NCBI GenBank assembly: GCA_907165065.1
Contig: OU015544.1
Location: forward strand, 372,001 to 436,000
Direction: 5' to 3'
Origin: Caprimulgus europaeus
Lineage: Eukaryota > Chordata > Aves > Caprimulgiformes > Caprimulgidae
Length of the DNA: 64,000 nucleotides
Part shown: in pieces, positions 38,401-50,506 of the stretch
Numbering within the stretch: the first letter of the stretch is position 1
Layout: every line of letters begins with the position of its first letter
Position numbers and translations under genes: made by a program
The notes under the pieces: model-generated
Databases searched by the model: none
Seen by the model: only the letters and a program-made list of their open reading frames with translations
What the model was told of the DNA's origin: nothing

Positions 38401-41400
38401 TGTCCCCTTCAGCTCCCATTGCAGTCCCCAAGCCTCTTCTTTTGTTCCTGTAAATATTAACCATGGTCAGCTGGGTGTGAGAAGAAAAACCTTAGTCTGT
38501 ATTACTCTTGTATTGATGATGTCCTCAGTCACGCTGACTAAATATTCAGTGTCCTTGGAATGTTTTAAGAAGAATGAGACAAGAAAATTGCCCACTTTCT
38601 TTTTAGACTAGCAATTAAAAACGTGTATGACAGAGAAAGAGCCGTGGAAGAAAGGTAGCTGGGCACAGTAAGGGCAGAGGAATAGCTGGGTACAGCACTG
38701 AAAAGCTGTGCTGATGAACACGGTGTGAAAACAGAGCTGGCGGAAATCACTAGGAGAGGAGTCAGTGCTAATAAATATTGCATTAATAACAGACGAGGAT
38801 CACTCGCATCTCCAGCTGAATGGATGCTCACCTCTTTTAACAGCAAGTTCAGAACCATGTGTTCGTTACCAGGTTTTGTTCTGCCTGTTTGCTTTTAATT
38901 TCTCATTCTCTGTTCTGGATGGTTGCAGCCATCTGAACCTTTGGATGCATTAATATTTTAACGAGACGGGCAACAGGAGGCTGTGAAATGTCAGTCATCT
39001 CTGAAAAGCAAAAGGGATTTGGAAGTAGATGATGGGCAGGTGGTTGTCTTAACTCAGCATTAAAACAGCAGAGATAACACTGACTCCCTCCTCTGTCTCC
39101 TCCCCCTCCCACACACTCACACTGAAAGAAAAATAAAAGACATTTGCATTTGTTGGCAAGCTGGTGATGTGCTCAAAGGATCTTTATCTAGCCCATAAAA
39201 AGGGCCATGGTTCCCTCCTCTACCCTCGCTCAAATCCTGGGCTGATGACTTGCTTCTCGGATGGATAAGGCTCTTCAAAACATAAGCATTGATGTAATAA
39301 ATCAGAGAAAGAAAAAGAAAATGCAGACTCATACTAATGTATCTCAAAGCAAAATCAAAGTCAAATGGCACACTACTCAAAGCTGGCATTTTCAGAAAAC
39401 TGGAGTCAGACCTTCCAAGTCCACACTTAGTGTCCTTTTAGGAACTGTTCATTCATCAAAGTATTTAATATAATCTGACAGGAAATTATATTTACGATGC
39501 TTTTAGCCCCATTTGGGACATTTTTATAATAGTACTTCTGGAATGTAAATTATTTAAAAATCATCAATTTAGTTCTTTACATGAAGAGATGAAAGCTTAA
39601 CCAAAAAGCTTTCCTGTTCATGGCGGTCTTAAATTCTGCAGGAGATCTATGTATTTTTACTTAATTGAACACCTAAAGAAAAAAAAGAGCTTGGCCTCAT
39701 AACATTTTTAGTAGAAGTAATGTTAGATTTATTTAGCCCCATTGACTTTTGAAATACAACCACTAATAGCATCTGTTTAAATATTGTCCTCCAGAATGGA
39801 TAAAGCACTTTATTGCCAGGCATTAAATTCACTAACGGAGCGTTTTATGTACCTCTCTGTCCCTTGTACGGCTCTCTGGCGGCTCCATCCCTGTGCTCCC
39901 AAGGGGTGAGTAAAGACGGGCTCCCTTGGGGGAGAGGCGTGTGGGGTGCAGCCGCCCAGCTTCAGGGGGAGGCAGCCCCAAGACCCCTGGGCAGAGGACA
40001 GCAGGGGCTCAGGGCAGAGCCCAGGTCCCCCCAGCTCCACCGTACCTGTCCAGCAGCAGGGAGGTGCCCGTGGCTTCTTCGGCCGGGGGGTACCTGGCCC
40101 TTGCTGCTGGCAGAGCCAAGGCTCCAGGACATCGAGAGACCATTTTCCTCTCTGAACAGTTCCAACCCCAAACTAATCCTTAGGATGTGGGTATGGGATG
40201 GAGCCACAGAACCGACTGCTCCTAGAAAAGGGACTGCTCTAATTGCACAAGGGAATTGCAGTGAGTGGTTTTGACAGTCTTTTAAATCCAAAATACATCT
40301 GTCAGGAATGAGAGTGTGAGAACTTGCTAAATATTCATGAAGCTGGGTTTTCTTTTGTTCCAGTTATTCATGGGGAGTTTGGGTTGTTTTCCCCCTACCA
40401 ATTATTGTCTGTCTGATCCCTGTCAGTGCAAATCTGAGGGCAGAAGGACACAATTCACACCAAGGTGCTGTGCCTGATGCTAATCTTAAAATCAGTATGT
40501 GAAAAGTTCATGGTAGCAGATGAATGTCACTACAGATGCACTGGAGACACTGGGATTCCCCATCGCAATTAGCATTTATTCCCCTCTCATTTGGGGGCTT
40601 TGTTGTCTGTGAACTTACTAAATTGTGACCTGCGTGTAAGACTTGCATTTATGCTCTGAAAAAATCAGCGTATTTGCTATAGGTTATTATGCTCCTGAGG
40701 CTGGAGTTGTTTAAATGCATGTGGTGAGAGGACTGTTTAGAAATATTTCAAGAAAGAACTATAAAAGCAGGTTCCAAGGGTACTTTTTTACAGCCAGAAT
40801 CTGTTCTCTTGCCCAAATGTGACATACTAAAAAGGCAGCACTCTGTTTATAAAACCAGCATGGAATCTCAATGCCTGCACTCATTGTTCCTGATGAATAG
40901 GGGGTGGCAACAGCAGTGATGGAGCTTACTTGGAGTTTGATTTGGCTCAGTTATTGCTTTCTTCAGGAGGACTTGACTCTTTTTTTGTGCTGCATTGACT
41001 TCTAAGTGATGCTGGAAATCCCAGATCCAGCACAAGGTGCAGTACCTCCAGCAGGGCTCTGAGGAATCCCATAGGAGTCTCTGACTGAGTGCATCCAGCG
41101 GACATTGTAATTCCTAGAGTGTAGTTTGTGGGGCAGCATGGGGGTATGTGTAGTCAAAGCACTTAGCAGGTATTAGATTAAAAGACCATGAGTTTTAACT
41201 GTAATTTGCCCCAGGAAAAGAGACATGGAGATGTGGACAGGATGTCACCACAGGCATCTCCTGGAGCACCCACAGCAGCAGGCTGGTGCCAGCACTGGTG
41301 GGCATCTCTCTGGAGCCGATGGACAACTTGGTTTCACTAAGTGAGCCATGAGGGCTGCTCACTTTCAGCATGGGTGTGTCTGGCAGGTGTCTGAAGAGCT

Positions 41401-43334
41401 CTTGACAGACCTGGTTCTCTCAGCTCTCCCTATGTGGTCTAAGAGAATATTGTGCACTTTGGTGTTTTTTGTGGTTTTGGGGGGCTTTTTTTGCAGTTGG
41501 ATTAAAAACAGAAATTTCACACAGTAAGGCAGTTTATTGTCACTGCTCTTAGGCCAGTATTCATCAGGGGGCCAATTAAAATAGTGCAGTGCTTGTTAAT
41601 AATAATTCATAGTAACTTTTTGGTCCAGTTTGGGTTTATTTAGTGGTGCACGCTGGGACATACCCAGCATGCTTCAAAGGACAAGTGCATTGCAAGGACC
41701 AGACGTAGCTCAGGTTCTTTACTCTTTTAACCAGGGCAGCTGAAGGGCAGTTTTACTGATTCTCAGTGGAAATACTGATAAGTTAAGGAGAAATTAGGTT
41801 TATAGAGGTTTATATATTATGTCTCACTTAACTCCTGGCACTGAAGTGGAATTTCAGTTAAGATGCTGGTTTGGTTCTTTGCAACTCTAATGGGCAGTGT
41901 CTCTACATTAGTTATTATACTACATAATGAAACCATGGCATGATTTACTTACTTTAATAAGTAAATAGACACACATCCATAGGTCTCATAAACTAGTGAA
42001 GCTCCAGTGATTTTACTCCTACAGTTAATGAGTTGCATGAATTAATTACAGATTTTGTTGATGATAGTCACCTATATATAGCTCTATTTAAACCTCTTCC
42101 CCCTTGAAAAAGCAAGCATGTGCTTACTTTTCTTGTCCTCAAGAAAACTCTGACCTGTGTTTTAATTAAGAGTTCATGATTAAATCTTACTAGTATCAGT
42201 GGGGTCCTTTACTGGGAAGAAGCATTGTCTTTAGATACGCTTTAAAGTGTATTTTTCAGTGTGGATGTCTATGTACGGTGATACTCTCTAAGTAACCGTG
42301 TAAGATCAGAAATTATGGAAATTTTGAAGCAGGAAACAAATTATTTTAGGCCTGCTGATACAGATGGCAGGTGCAGATGGTTTTGGAGTGTTCCAGTCCC
42401 TCCTGACCTGGAGCAGGACCCCAGGAGTTGCATTTTAAGTGTTGTGACAAGGCTCAGCTGAGGCTTCCCAGCTAATTGCTTTGTCTGCAGGGGCTGAGGC
42501 CCCTCCCAGCTCGTTTGCTGCCCAAGTGGGATCACCTGGAGTTGGGTGGGGCCCCCGGGCCAGCTGAAGAGGGGCTGGAGGGGGCTGTGCCCAACCCTCC
42601 GTGGTGGGACAACCTGTGCTGAAGACTTGGAGCCTGCTGGGGTTTGTTTTGCATTACTCCTTGTCTCCAGGATGGTGGTCTGTTTTTCTTGAGGATGGAG
42701 CAGGGACAGAGGTGAGTGACATCTTCCTTCTGCTGCTTTGCATGGAAGCTCCCTGTGATCTGTCAGTGCAGGGGCAGGGGGAGCACAAAGGGAGGACTGG
42801 GCACTGAGGGGCCTTTACTGGTGAGGCTGGGGGTGCTCGTGGGCTTTACCTGCCTGAGAAACCTGCTGTGAGGTGGAAATTACACCTTCCCGCTAGGTCT
42901 GGGATTCAGCTGGAGGCTGTGCCTTGTTGTGCAGAGCCGTATGTTCCATGCTTTTGTGCAGGGATAATATTTGCACCAGAGGAGTTTTGCTGAGATGGCC
43001 GCTCCTGCCTAGTGCTTGGGCAGTAGGATTAAGATACACAATAATTGGGTTCTGTATTTATGAAACCTTGTGAGAAGAAAATAGAGTTGAATATGTACAG
43101 TGCTTTGAAGTGTAATAAAGCCAGCTTGAATGCGTATGTTACTGCAAAGCAGACTGTTTAAATGCATAACATTTGTGCGTTGCCTGACAGTACAGTCTTC
43201 TGAGAAATACAAGAATCCTAGTCAAATATGACTTGCAAAAAATGTGAATGAATTCCACTACCCCCTAGTCTGAAACCTGTAATGACTCAGAAAGCCTCCC
43301 TCTGCCTGAAAGCCTCATGGAAGCAGCAGTCTCT

Positions 43335-43460
43335 CCCCCCGCGCGCCGTGGCCGGCTCGGTGCGCTGCAGAGCGGGGTTTGGAGCTGGGTGGCTGCGGGC
43401 GGCAGCGGGCAGAGCGCCCGGCTGGCACGTGGCACTGTGAGGCAGGCGCCCGGCGATGAC
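43335..43460. promoter_or_regulatory. Small CpG-dense patch
   Basis: About 17 CpGs in roughly 125 bp, in otherwise CpG-poor sequence. An ATG-initiated plus-strand frame starts at 43456 right at its edge, and a splice donor (CCAG|GTAACT) follows at 43738. It is compatible with an unannotated promoter or enhancer. Confidence 0.3.
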
Positions 43461-43649
43461 AGGAGATCACAGGTTTCCAGAGCTAGAGATTGTAATGCTT
43501 TTGGATGAAATATCAACTTTCTGCTTTCCTGAAAAAAGTGTTGCAAACTTCCTTTCCTCTGCTCAAACTCTGTTGTCTCACAGAGAAGATCCATCTTGGG
43601 AACAGTCTGCTCAATCTGTATCAGTTCCTGTGGTTTTTTCCCTTTCCAG

Positions 43650-43738
43650 ACCCAAGAAATGCAGAAACACAAAGATAATTGCAATGGTTCCAGCCTTCCT
43701 GGTGCCATGGAAGAAGCTCACTGTGATAGAAGAGCCAG
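43650..43738 (+). other. Exon-like segment, 89 nt (unassigned)
   Basis: A pyrimidine-rich acceptor (TTTTTTCCCTTTCCAG) ends at 43649 and a donor (AGAGCCAG|GTAACT) lies at 43738/43739. An ATG at 43659 opens a 26-codon frame to the donor, beginning MQKHKDNCNGSSLPGAMEEA. It lies 190 bp downstream of the CpG-dense patch. There is no similarity that I recognise. It may be a lncRNA or an unknown 5' exon. Confidence 0.18.
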
Positions 43739-46700
43739 GTAACTCCTGAGCACTAAACAGACTCCCAGTTAACAGCTTGGGGTGCTGAGCTCTCGGAAGC
43801 AGCGTGGCCGTGGCTGCAAGGGGTGGTCTCGGTGCACTTGTTTTGCTGTATGACTATTTCAAAAATGTTCCCGTCTTCATCTCTCGGACTAAAAATGTTT
43901 CCTTCCTTTAGTGTGGATTTGTGAATAGTTCAGCTTTTCTTAAAGCTCTTCTTCAGATAGTTTCTGTTTGTCAAAACACAAGTTTTGTTCAGCTCTGTAG
44001 CCTAGCCTCCCGCCAGTGATGCGATCCAGACTCCTTAGAGGCCTGTGTTCATAAGGCTCATTCTACGTTGTCTCTGTGAGCTTGTGTTCAGTTAACTCCA
44101 TAAGGACATATCACAAGCTTTACCATTTTGGTACAATGATAATTTTCTTTAAAAGTGGCTCTAACTGTGAATTTAGTCTACTTATTTTTGAAGTCCAGTG
44201 GAGCTTTAGACAGCAATTTAATCATTATTATTGCTATTGTACAGCTGCTCTCTGGAGGAGCTTCAACCATGTCAAAAAGGGAACCAACATAATGGTCTGG
44301 TAGAATTTCAGAGAGAGCGATTAAACTTGGGATAATGAGTTCTGCTGAATTTTTAATGCTATTGTAACAATTTGCACCACTGCAGCCTGTTCATCTCTTG
44401 ACTCAAAACTGAAACGTGCAGTTGGGAATTGGGCTGTGCAGATGTGTCCTTCTACAAGCCTGTTCTTCTTAAGGAAAAAAGGAAAACCAAGACAAAAGGA
44501 ACCCTCCAAATCCTCTCTCCCTGCTAGGTTTTCTCTGATCTTCAGGCTGCGTTGCTACTCGCCATCCTTACCAAAGCTAGGGCTCGCGACATACAAACCT
44601 CCAGTCCCAGGTGAGGCTGTGGGTATCTCTTTCCCACTTCTTTCCCATAGCTGCAGAGACGGAGCCAGACAAGTTTTCAGCTATATGGATTATACTGTCC
44701 TTGGTATTTGGGTAGTGAATGAGTAGAAGTAAATCAAACTTCATTAAACTGACTATTTTTCACTGGTTCTTCAGAAGTGAGTAGTGGGAACTGGAATGTG
44801 ATTAGCTGCAGTGAGAGGAGGATGGTACAGTTTTGTTTGGTTTTTATTTATCTCTGATGTGTGCTGGAGTTTCTCACGCTCCACAGCAGCTGCTGGAGCT
44901 TGCAGATTTGCAGGGAGAAGCTCTGATACTGCAGTACTTGGAACCCCAAGTGTCTTCCCAGTCTTGTTGCTTTTGCTGCACCAGCTGTAGTCTGAAGATT
45001 ACAGTCCGGGTAAGCCGTGCAGGAATCTTATTAAGCTGTTGCAACACAGAATCACTGGTAAGAGGGATTTTGTTCTGGTCGTCAATAGATATTAAGAGAC
45101 ATACTGATTTTTTGCATGCTGGAGAGCCAGAAATTAGAGGTGTTTTGTGCTGTTTCTGGCTGGTGCTATGAAAAAAGAGAACGTGTTTGTCCAGCACGTG
45201 AACAAGCACTCGAGGCCGTTGTGTTCCACACTGAGCTTTAGGTGAGCTGCTGAAGCTGTGCACCCTCACAGCTCTGAATCACTGTAAGAAACGAGCTCCC
45301 CTCCAGCGTGTGCCCATGGCAGTGGATGTTTGCTGCTGGAGCTGGGGTCCCTCCGGAGCCAGGCAGGGAGTGCCCACCCGCACCCCCAGCCCCACGGCAT
45401 GCCATGGCCTCAGCAGGGCTGAAGGCATCTCCCGCTCCTCCAGACCTGCTGCAGGCCCTTTCTGCTGCTTTGTCACTGAATCTTTTTTCAGATATATCCT
45501 GGTTTCTGGATCTTCTTAGCAGCCTTTGAACAAAACCTTTATCTGTTCTTAGTTGGGTTTCAATAAATTCTACCTGGACATGAGCTTAAGCAGCCCATTC
45601 GTGCTTTCCTCGGTCAGACACCAACATGCAGATTAACTTTAGCTTAATGTGTGTGTGGACTCCTATCTGTAAATTTTTAAAACTCGGTGGCAACGTCAGA
45701 GATGGGGAAGCAGAGCTGTGTACGCTGGTGCTGCAGTGGTGAGTGTGTGTGCGTGCTTACACGCGATGGGGAAACGTCAGGACGGGCTGGTGCCTGGGGA
45801 GGTGCCTTGCTCCCACAGGTAGGAATGAGCTGTTTTACAGCCAGGGCCATAAGCAGAGTTCAGAGCTGAGAAGTGCTGATAAAAGGCATCTTTCACTGGT
45901 GAAGCATTACTTCTAGACTTGTTTACCAATTTCTTTTGGTCTTTATCTTCTGACAGGAACAGCGTCTCTGGTATTGGAACAATAATTCCCTTATCTTGTG
46001 TGTTGAACAATATGACATAATTAATAAAAGTAATGACAACTTATTCACTGAATACCAGTTAGTGTTCAGCTTTCTAAGGGAATGGAGATTGGGAATGGAA
46101 AGGAGATTGGGTGATACCACATAAAGAAATTATTTCTTTGATGTGAAAGACATTAAGACAGTGTTTCATCTATGGCAGGATGAAAAATGAAGCAGGCTTT
46201 ACAGAAACAATAAATATTTTCATCTGTCAGTGGTTCAGTCTTTAATGGAGACATGAGGGAGCAGCATAGTTCAACACAAGCCCCTTGGTGCTCATGGCCT
46301 TAAATGTCGCTGCTTCACTACCAAGTTAACTCTGTTCTGGGGGTGCAGTCGCTGTAACAGGATTTTTTCCATCTGAAAAAATGCACTGTTGATGGGAAGA
46401 AGAAAGCACAAACCAAATCAAACTTATTACAATAAAGCAGAAGAAGCAGCCCCAAATTATGTTGTTACTCTGGTTTAATCAGCCTACCCTGCTGCTCCTG
46501 TCTGCACAGAACATCAATTGCTAAATCCATCTGTGAAATGTGGCATTTCGGCTGCATTGGCTGAGAATGAACAATATATCTAATGGTTGCTTAATCTGTT
46601 GTGTATTTTTTTTATGGTGTGCTGAAATGCCTCATTTATTAGCTCAGTATTAGGAAGAATAAGGATGCAATTAGGATTTGGAAAAATTAGGTTAAATAGC

Positions 46701-49700
46701 CATTTCCTGCTACAGAGATATTAAGGCTCCTCCTGTTTCACATTAAGCTCCAAACTGGAGGGCAGACTGGACTGCAGCCTTGTAATTGGTGCAAATGACA
46801 CAGGACATGCTTGGAAGCACCTCAAGAGTTTAACTTCAGCTAATCTGACTCATAAAGAGCTGCAGGAGGGTCACACAACCTCATGCTTTTACTGCAGGCT
46901 AAATTGCCTTTGTCCTTGCTTCTCCTTGTTTAGCCAAATCCTGTTTCCAGTTCTGATCTTGCCAACTTCTTGATCAAGTGAATGATCTTCATTGCTGCCT
47001 GTCCTGCCTTCACTCCTCTGATTCTCCATCCCCTTTCTCAGTGTCTCTCACTTATCCCTCAAATCTATTGCTGTTTGTTCTCTGATGCTCTGGCACATGA
47101 AAAGAACGTGACATGGTTGTGAGAGGTGGCGTAATGCCGAACACTCAGGGTCACCTGAAGCACACCCTCCTCCCTACACCAGGCCTGCTAAACCTGTTTC
47201 TTTATGGATGCTTGTATTAACAGAAGGACTTGATTTTTGGAGATGCCATAACCTCTCTGAGCAAAGAATTGCATTGCTGGGCTCTTAATCTTTGAACCAG
47301 CTTGGAAGGCATATTCCTGGGATAAACAGAAATGTACAGAGGAGAGGTTCTTAAGCTGGTACTGCTAATTGTACATTAGTTATTTCCAAGTTCTGGGATG
47401 AAATGAAGCAAAGCCTCCCAAATCCGACCACACCTGTATTCCTGCTGCCCTGCAGAATAATGAAATGTCTTTCTGTGTGGGGTCGGGAGCCATCAGTTTG
47501 CAGCAAAGTACCATGTTCTGTTACTACATCCATAGCATTTCCTTTGAAATGTTGATGAATTGACACAGCATTCACCAATGGTCCCCAGATAAATGGCCTT
47601 CCCAATAAGGCAGTGCTTTTGTCCTAGATAGCACTCTTACCAAAACATTTTTTTCTTGGGGAAAAAAAATAAATTAAAAAATATACTTACTTTCCTCTGT
47701 GTGTCCCCCTGGCAAATGGAGCACAATGTTGTTTAAATGATCTTTGAAAAGCATTCTTGAGATAAGATCATTAGTATATAAAAATGGTTTCTTAACAGAG
47801 GCAGCTTTTGTTGGAAAACCTTCATTGGTGGTAGATTGGAAGCAGTTAAGTGCAATGTAATTTAATGACTCAAAACAATAAACAGGCTTTGGCATAGCTG
47901 TTTCTGAACACACAGTTCTCCTGGGGAAACCTCATTTGCCATGAGCACAAGCCAGGCTGTGTTCAGGGTGCCGCTGTGCCCGGGCAGGCAGGAGGATGGT
48001 TTGGGTTGTGAGTGGCTCCGGTTCCGTGCAGACCTGGTTCTCTCCCAGGGATGCAAACCCACGGCGTGGGGCTCGCAGCTGGGGAGCCGGGCTGGTGGGG
48101 TCACTCATCGCACACGGTTGGTCTGATCTGACCATACGGTTCCTGTTGGCAGCTGTAAGCGACTGGGGACAGTGACCTTCAGGTAGCTCTGTTTTTGCCT
48201 ATGGTTGTTGGTCTTGCAAAGGAGAACTGGTCCTTATAACAGTCTGTACAGAAAGTGGATCTCCACCGCGTGTGCTTTACATCAGCCAAGCGAGGTACGG
48301 TGGTGTCCTGGGGGACAGTCAGTCCTGGGCTGCTTTTTAGTACCTCTTAGAGACATATGAAGATCAGAAGTTAATTTTCATGCTTCTTCTATAGCTGCTT
48401 TGTAATTAATTTCTCTGAACCAGTTTGTTTTTCTGCTGCCAAACACTTCAGCGTGTGTATGTAAATTATCAACATCTGAAGACTTCTTTCTTTAGGAGAG
48501 AATACAGGGCAATCATCAGATAAAAGTCATTACATATTCAAAGCTATTCTGCTCCAGTGATAATAAAACATTCTTAGGAGAAGGTGACCTTTTTACAATA
48601 GACTTATTAATGTCAGGACTTCAGAATTGTCTTTTCTCATTACAAGTCTTACCAAAAACATTAAAAAGAGTGAAGTTTATGATCTTAAAGTATGTGTCAA
48701 AGCCCAACTGTTAAAGACATTTCCACAGAATGTTATTTATATAACCCGGGTTTTGTGTTTTATGTGGCAAGTGTTGTGAGTCTTAACAGAACTCTATGCT
48801 CATGACTACTTTCTATTTCTGACCTTATTCTAGAAATTCCAGGCAGGATTTCCAACCCTCATGCTTATAGCCTTGGAAATCTTCCCCAGCTGCTTATATG
48901 TTGCAGTTGAGTTGGCCTCCAGATGAGATGGACTCACCCAAACTGCTAAAAAAAGCTGATATAAAATGTATTTGTTTGGTGGTGTGGTTTTTTATTGAGT
49001 TTTTTTGTTGTGGGGGCAGTTTGTTTTTTTGGGTTTTTTTTTGGTTAAATGAAGTAGTTTGTGAAAATGAAGATGATTTGAAGCATTTTAACTGGAAAGT
49101 GTGACAGGCTTTAGTGAAGGAAGAAGATGTGGAAAAAGAGAAAACTGGGACTTAATTTCCTAAATTTATCTTTGAAAGCATGAATAAGATTGAAAGGTGA
49201 GCCCATTTATCCAGTGAGTTACAGTGATTTATGCAAGTGACAACTTGATAGGTCTGTGCTGTCAAATATTCCTGTACACACGAGGTGAACATAACTCCTG
49301 CAAATGTCAAAACATTTTTGGGCTGTTCTGAATTTGTGCCCCAATCTGAGGGCAGATCTATTACAACATTAGCCCAGAATTTCCTTCTGCTTTTTCTGAT
49401 TCCCATCCTGCCGTAGCATGGCCGGCAATGCTCATCCTTGAGCTGCTGTGACAGCAGGAACTCAGCCCCATATGCCTGCACTTTGGCATCTTTCCAAAAT
49501 CAATGTTTCAAAGAAACTGAAATTATTCCTCCTACTGGAATCATGATTCATGCAATGATAGTATCAATATTAATACAATAATCGAACTTTAATTTCAGTT
49601 GCTAAGTAACCTGTCATCCCCGCAGAGCAAACTGGACTCAAACTAGAACAACTGAAAATGGCAAACACTTAATGTGAAAAAAGAAATATTAAGGGGAGGA

Positions 49701-49987
49701 AAACATCAGTTGAGTGCAGGTTTCTGCAGAACCATCCTCTCGGCCCAGCTAAAAGCCAAGGACTTCCTTTTTTAAATGTTCCCTTCCTGTCTTTTCTCCA
49801 GCCCTGAGTTCTCCTGCCTGAGACCTGAGCCTCTCCTCTCTGTGCTGGGTGCTCGTCGTGGGCAGCGTGACTGCCAGGGGTGCAGGCAGATTTACAGCCC
49901 AGCTGTTTGCTGGCTTTGCAGCTCCTCCAATCTCCTGCTGCTCGGTATTCGACAGGTAATCATCATAAAGGCAAAGTAAATATAACC

Positions 49988-50150
49988 CATCCCCATCCCT
50001 GGGGTGTTTGAGTCACCTGGACATGGTGCTTAGGGGCATGGTTTGGTCATGGTTTAGGGGACTTGTCAGTGTTGGGTTAATGATCGGGCTTGATGATCTT
50101 TCAGGTCTTTTCCAGTCGAGGCGATTCTGTGTGTGACTCTGTGGGTGTGA
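49988..50150 (+). mobile_element. CR1 LINE 3' end, plus orientation
   Basis: The segment contains CCCATCCCTGGGGTGTTTGA, then GTTGGGTTAATGATCGGGCT, TGATGATCTTTCAGGTCTTT and TCCAGTCGAGGCGATTCTGT. It ends in degenerate ATTCTGTG-like octamers. This matches the CR1 3' UTR and its short tandem tail. It is diverged from the family consensus, so it is an old copy. The tail fixes the plus orientation. Confidence 0.93.
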
Positions 50151-50437
50151 AGTTCATTCTGCTGTATGGGTGACCTTAGTAAGGTTTTCCTGCTTGAAAC
50201 GTGAGTCGCTGAGAGTCTGAGTCTCGAAAGGTCAAACAGATTTCTCAGTTTGGGCGCTTTTCATGTCAGAAATGTTCAGCTGTTGCTGGGCTTCTGTCAC
50301 CTCTCACAAGCACTGTGGCTCAGGCAGTCTCAGGTGTGATGCTCCCAGCAACGGGGCAGCTTGTGTTTGTGCTGACCCTGGGTTTTGGGCCCTGGTCTTG
50401 GTGGCTGCTCTGGTAGGGTGAGTCCAGAAGTAGTTAT

Positions 50438-50506
50438 AGGAAAAAAAAAAAACCAAAAAAAACCACACAACAAAAAACCTGATTTTCTTACTTTTTTTTT
50501 TTTCCT
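50438..50506. repeat. 15-bp perfect inverted repeat of AGG plus A12
   Basis: AGGAAAAAAAAAAAA at 50438-50452 is matched exactly by TTTTTTTTTTTTCCT at 50492-50506, across a 39-bp spacer rich in CA/A. Confidence 0.85.

Larger units (their letters stand above)
30963..49987. other. Intergenic region without a recognised gene
   Basis: About 19 kb with no identifiable coding gene, RNA gene or large mobile element. It contains two exon-like segments, a CpG-rich patch at 43335, a T25 run at 35464, and G/T-rich low-complexity blocks at about 37916-37982, 41458-41500 and 48976-49045. A 200-codon plus-strand frame at 37851-38453 lacks an ATG at its start and runs through a low-complexity block. Confidence 0.5.

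Noticed and set aside
37851-38453. 200-codon plus-strand frame
   Set aside because: It runs through a G/T low-complexity block that gives a false hydrophobic stretch. No recognisable domain, and no splice or promoter context.
47351-47605. 84-codon minus-strand frame with a protein-like composition
   Set aside because: No ATG at its start, no clear splice acceptor and no similarity that I recognise. Not enough to call.
49152-49481. 109-codon minus-strand frame
   Set aside because: It opens at a GTG and has no recognised domain; chance frames of this size are expected in 37 kb.
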